Source: Ptiloglossa arizonensis (taxonomy: Eukaryota > Arthropoda > Insecta > Hymenoptera > Colletidae). Taken from it: a stretch of 64,000 bases of DNA. The stretch covers positions 1 to 64,000 of the forward strand of contig NW_027479699.1 of NCBI RefSeq assembly GCF_051014685.1, given 5' to 3'. This document shows positions 60,291 through 64,000 of this stretch, piece after piece. Made by a program: the position numbers and the translations under genes. The notes beneath the pieces are model-generated. The model was not told the origin of the DNA. It did no database searches and saw only the letters and a program-made list of their open reading frames with translations. Each line of letters opens with the position of its first letter. Position 1 is the stretch's first letter.

Positions 60291-63200
60291 GACCTCACCC
60301 AAAAATTCCTATTGCATCTGAAAGTAGAAACTAGCCCGATTACAACGGTATGTGTATTTTCTCCCTAGGCCATTCTGGTTAAGCGTTTGGAGCAGCAGAA
60401 TTGCGAAAAATTTTTTGCCTTCTCAACCATTTCTTGGCTCAAACTCCCATATCTCACGAACGGATTGACCTAACCCAAAAATTCCAATTGCATCTGAAAG
60501 TAGAAACTCGCCGGATTACAACGGTATGTGTATTTTTTCCCTAGGCCATTCTGGTTAAGCGTTTGGAGCAGCAGAATTGCGAAAAATTTGTTGTCTTCTC
60601 AACCATTTCTTAGCTTCGAACTCCCATATCTCGCGAACGGATTGACCTAACCCAAAAATTCCTATTGCACCTGAAAGTAGAAACTCGCCCGATTACAACG
60701 GTGTGTGTATTTTATCCCTAGGCCATTCTGGTTAAGCGTTTGGAGCAGCAGAATTGCGAAAAATTTTTTGCCTTCTCAACCATTTCTTGGCCCAAACTTC
60801 CATATCTCGCGAACGGATTGACCTAACCCAAAAATTCCAATTGCATCTGAAAGTAGAAACTCGCCCGATTACAACGGTATGTGAATTTTTTCCCTAGGCC
60901 ATTCTGGTTAAGCGTTTGGAGCAGCAGAATTGCGAAAAATTTATTGCCTTCTCAACCATTTCTTGGATTCAAACTCCCATATCTCGCGAACGGATTGACC
61001 TAACCCAAAAATTCCTATTGCATCTGAAAGTAGAAACTAGCCCGATTACAACGGTATGTGTATTTTCTCCCTAGGCCATTCTGGTTAAGCGTTTGGAGGA
61101 GCAGAATTGCGAAAAATTTTTTGCCTTCTCAACCATTTCTTAGCTTCAAACTCCCATATCTCGCGAACGGATTGACATAACCCAAAAATTCCTATTGCAT
61201 CTGAAAGTAGAACCTAGCCCGATTACAACGGTATGTGTATTTTCTCCCTAGGCCATTCTGATTAAGCGTTTGGAGCAGCAGAATTGCGAAAAATTTTTTG
61301 CCTTCTCAACCATTTCTTGGCTCAAACTCCCATATCTCGCGAACGGATTGACCTAACCCAAAAATTCCTATTGCATCTGAAAGTAGAAACTCGCCCGATT
61401 ACAACGGTATGTGTATTTTCTCCCTAGGCCATTCTGGTTAAGCGTTTCGAGCAGCAGAAGTGCGAAAAATTTGTTGTCTTCTCAACCATTTCTTAGCTTC
61501 AAACTCCCATATCTCGCGAACGGATTGACCCAACCCAAAAATTCCTGTTGCATCTGAAAGTAGAAACTCGCCCGATTACAACGGTATGGGTATTTTCTCC
61601 CTAGGCCATTCTGGTTAAGCGTTCGGAGCAGCAGAATTGCGAAAAATTTTTTGCCTTCTCAACCATTTCTTGGCATCAAACTCCCATATCTCGCGAACGG
61701 ATTGACCTCACCCAAAAATTCCTATTGCATCTGAAAGTAGAAACTAGCCCGATTACAACGGTATGTGTATTTTCTCCCTAGGCCATTCTGATTAAGCGTT
61801 TGGAGCAGCAGAATTGCGAAAAATTTTTTGCCTTCTCAACCATTTCTTGGCTCAAACTCCCATATCTCGCGAACGGATTGACCTAACCCAAAAATTCCAA
61901 TTGCATCTGAAAGTAGAAACTCGCCCGATTACAGAGGTATGTGTATTTTTTCCCTAGGCAATTCTGGTTAAGCGTTTGGAGCAGCAGAATTGCGAAAAAT
62001 TTTTTGCCTTCTCAACCATTTCTTGGCTTCAAACTCCCATACCTCGCGAACGGATTGACCTAACCCAAAAATTCCTATTGCATCTGAAAGTAGAAACTCG
62101 CCCGATTACAACGGTGTGTGTATTTTTTCCCTAGGCCATTCTGGTTAAGCGTCTGGAGCAGCAGAATTGCGAAAAATTTTTTGCCTTCTCAACCATTTCT
62201 TGGCTTCAAACTCCCATATCTCGCGAACGGATTGACCTCACCCAAAAATTCCTATTGCATCTGAAAGTAGAAACTAGCCCGATTACAACGGTATGTGTAT
62301 TTTCTCCCTAGGCCATTCTGGTTAAGCGTTTGGAGCAGCAGAATTGCGAAAAATTTTTTGCCTTCTCAACCATTTCTTGGCTCAAACTCCCATATCTCAC
62401 GAACGGATTGACCTAACCCAAAAATTCCAATTGCATCTGAAAGTAGAAACTCGCCGGATTACAACGGTATGTGTATTTTTTCCCTAGGCCATTCTGGTTA
62501 AGCGTTTGGAGCAGCAGAATTGCGAAAAATTTGTTGTCTTCTCAACCATTTCTTAGCTTCGAACTCCCATATCTCGCGAACGGATTGACCTAACCCAAAA
62601 ATTCCTATTGCACCTGAAAGTAGAAACTCGCCCGATTACAACGGTGTGTGTATTTTATCCCTAGGCCATTCTGGTTAAGCGTTTGGAGCAGCAGAATTGC
62701 GAAAAATTTTTTGCCTTCTCAACCATTTCTTGGCCCAAACTTCCATATCTCGCGAACGGATTGACCTAACCCAAAAATTCCAATTGCATCTGAAAGTAGA
62801 AACTCGCCCGATTACAACGGTATGTGAATTTTTTCCCTAGGCCATTCTGGTTAAGCGTTTGGAGCAGCAGAATTGCGAAAAATTTTTTGCCTTCTCAACC
62901 ATTTCTTGGATTCAAACTCCCATATCTCGCGAACGGATTGACCTAACCCAAAAATTCCTATTGCATCTGAAAGTAGAAACTAGCCCGATTACAACGGTAT
63001 GTGTATTTTCTCCCTAGGCCATTCTGGTTAAGCGTTTGGAGCAGCAGAATTGCGAAAAATTTTTTGCCTTCTCAACCATTTCTTAGCTTCAAACTCCCAT
63101 ATCTCGCGAACGGATTGACATAACCCAAAAATTCCTATTGCATCTGAAAGTAGAACCTAGCCCGATTACAACGGTATGTGTATTTTCTCCCTAGGCCATT

Positions 63201-63300
63201 CTGACTAAGCGTTTGGAGCAGCAGAATTGCGAAAAATTTTTTGCCTTCTCAACCATTTCTTGGCTCAAACTCCCATATCTCGCGAACGGATTGACCTAAC
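59650..63300 (+). repeat. 1943 bp (11-monomer) tandem duplication
   Basis: GTTCGGAGC at 59678 and 61621, GTCTGGAGCA at 60208 and 62151, and AGAACCTAGCCC near 61209 and 63152 are 1943 bp apart. Other shared variants are TATTTTATCCCTAGG, CAAACTTCCATAT, TTCGAACTCC and GCACCTGAAAG. Differences noted are AATTTATTGCC near 60943 against AATTTTTTGCC, GGAGGAGCAG near 61095 against GGAGCAGCAG, GGCATCAAAC near 61673, and CTGACTAAGC near 63202. The second copy loses the match at about 63.3 kb and joins sequence like 54.8-55.5 kb. Confidence 0.88.
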
Positions 63301-63339
63301 CCAAAAATTCCAATTGCATCTGAAAGTAGAAACTCGCCC

Positions 63340-64000
63340 GATTACAACGGTGTGTGTATTTTTTCCCTAGCCCATTCTGGTTAAGCGTTTGGAGCAGCAG
63401 AGTTGCGAAAAATTTGTTGTCTTCTCAACCATTTCTTAGCTTCAAACTCCCATATCTCGCGAACGGATTGACCTAACCCAAAAATTCCTATTGCATCTGA
63501 AAGTAGAAACTCGCCCGATGACAACGGTATGTGTATTTTTTCCCTAGGCCATTCTGGTTAAGCGTTTGGAGCAGCAGAATTGCGAAAAATTTTTTGCCTT
63601 CTCAACCATTTTTTGGCTCAAACTCCCATATCTCGCGAACGGATTGACCTAACCCAAAAATTCCAATTGCATCTGAAAGTAGAAACTCGCCCGATTACAA
63701 CGGTGTGTGTATTTTTTCCCTAGGCCACTCTGGTTAAGCGTTTGGAGCAGCAGAATTGCGAAAAATTTTTTGCCTTCTCAACCATTTCTTGGCTTCAAAC
63801 TCCCATACCTCGCGAACGGATTGACATAACCCAAAAATTCCTATTGCATCTGAAAGTAGAAACTAGCCCGATTACAGGGGTATGTGTATTTTCTCCCTAG
63901 GCCATTCTGGTTAAGCGTTTGGAGCAGCAGAATTGCGAAAAATTTGTTGTCTTCTCAACCATTTCTTGGCTTCAAACTCCCATATCTCGCGAACGGATTG
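63340..64000 (+). repeat. Array continues out of the window, resembling 54.86-55.52 kb
   Basis: The last 0.66 kb carries CCCATTCTGG, GCAGAGTTGCG, GATGACAACGG (63516), CATTTTTTGGCTC, GGCCACTCTGG and ACAGGGGTATG in the same order as 54.86-55.52 kb, displaced 8485 bp (about 48 monomers). The window ends ten bases into a new monomer. Nothing marks an edge of the array here. Confidence 0.85.

Larger units (their letters stand above)
1..64000 (+). repeat. Satellite DNA array, ~177 bp monomer, about 362 tandem copies
   Basis: The recurring string AACGGATTGACC (start of the monomer as defined here) is found at 1, 178, 351, 528 (as AATGG), 705, 881, 1058 and so on to 63992. Spacing is almost always 175-177 bp; one early copy (178-350) is 173 bp. 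Dividing the window by the mean spacing gives about 362 monomers. All copies read in the same direction, and no foreign sequence was seen between them. The majority monomer has 74 G+C in 177 bases (about 42%). Monomers differ from each other by scattered substitutions and one- or two-base indels. Such arrays are typical of eukaryotic centromeric, pericentromeric or subtelomeric heterochromatin; which of these applies cannot be told here. I do not recognise the family. Both window ends lie inside the array. Confidence 0.98.
32000..64000 (+). repeat. Zone III of the array: TTGTGTCTG / CCCCTTCTGG / GATGACAACGG monomer set
   Basis: TTGTGTCTG first appears near 33077, CCCCTTCTGG near 33133 and CGATGACAACGG at 36631. 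CGATGACAACGG then recurs at 37341, 41412, 42119, 42827, 43534, 44596, 44950, about 51848 and 52556, 55031, about 55738 and 57153, and 63516. Short spacings among these are about 707 bp (4 monomers), 1062 bp (6) and 354 bp (2). ACAGGGGTATG is common here and seen only once earlier (about 15782). Zone II variants such as ACATCGG persist to 34.7 kb, so the 32-35 kb stretch is transitional. Confidence 0.8.

Noticed and set aside
1..64000. CRISPR array
   Set aside because: The repeat is about 177 bp with no unique spacers between copies; the whole period is repeated sequence, which is satellite organisation.
1..64000. Primate alpha satellite
   Set aside because: Alpha satellite has a 171 bp monomer. 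The period here is 177 bp, I do not recognise the sequence as alphoid, and the CENP-B-like match is incomplete.
1..64000. rRNA intergenic spacer subrepeats or tRNA-derived repeat
   Set aside because: No rRNA gene, tRNA-like A and B boxes or cloverleaf could be recognised in the monomer, and 64 kb of subrepeats without a gene unit would be unusual.
1..64000. LTR, LINE or DNA transposon origin of the monomer
   Set aside because: No terminal repeats, target-site duplications or conserved protein motifs of a reverse transcriptase or transposase are visible. An origin from a fragment of a mobile element cannot be excluded without a database search.

Overview
The whole window is one uninterrupted satellite DNA array. 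A monomer of about 177 bp (mostly 175-177 bp) is repeated head to tail about 362 times from base 1 to base 64000. Every copy I read is in the same orientation. The array runs off both ends of the window. I found no gene, RNA gene, transposon, CRISPR array, simple-sequence island or unique spacer. The short open frames that exist are read-throughs of the satellite itself: 177 is 59 codons, so a frame persists from copy to copy. This points to a eukaryotic centromeric, pericentromeric or other heterochromatic block. I do not recognise the monomer family and cannot name the organism. A majority monomer derived by eye has about 42% GC and no CpG shortage.

Layout. Zone I (about 1-17.5 kb) is marked by monomers with GAGCACAAG, GGTTCAGCAG and TTTTGTCCC, and by 9-, 12- and 7-monomer repeat units. 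Zone II (about 17.5-32 kb) is marked by GTATGTTCTCCC, ACATCGG, GTCCGATTGC and CAGCAGTGCGTAAAA variants, with 9- and 4-monomer tandem copies and a 2.7 kb block re-used 31 monomers away. Zone III (about 32-64 kb) is marked by TTGTGTCTG, CCCCTTCTGG, GATGACAACGG and ACAGGGGT variants, with 8-, 18- and 11-monomer tandem duplications. The displacements measured between re-used blocks are all close to whole multiples of the monomer, as expected from in-register unequal exchange. There is no single higher-order period: the array is a patchwork of overlapping duplications of different ages.

Points worth a second look are an almost perfect 18-monomer (3183 bp) tandem duplication at about 49.56-55.92 kb, a CENP-B-box-like motif in the common monomer that is one step closer to the canonical box in six variant copies, a run of small indels at 34.3-38.3 kb that may mark an older segment or weak consensus sequence, and phased A/T tracts in each monomer. 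None of these proves function from sequence alone.
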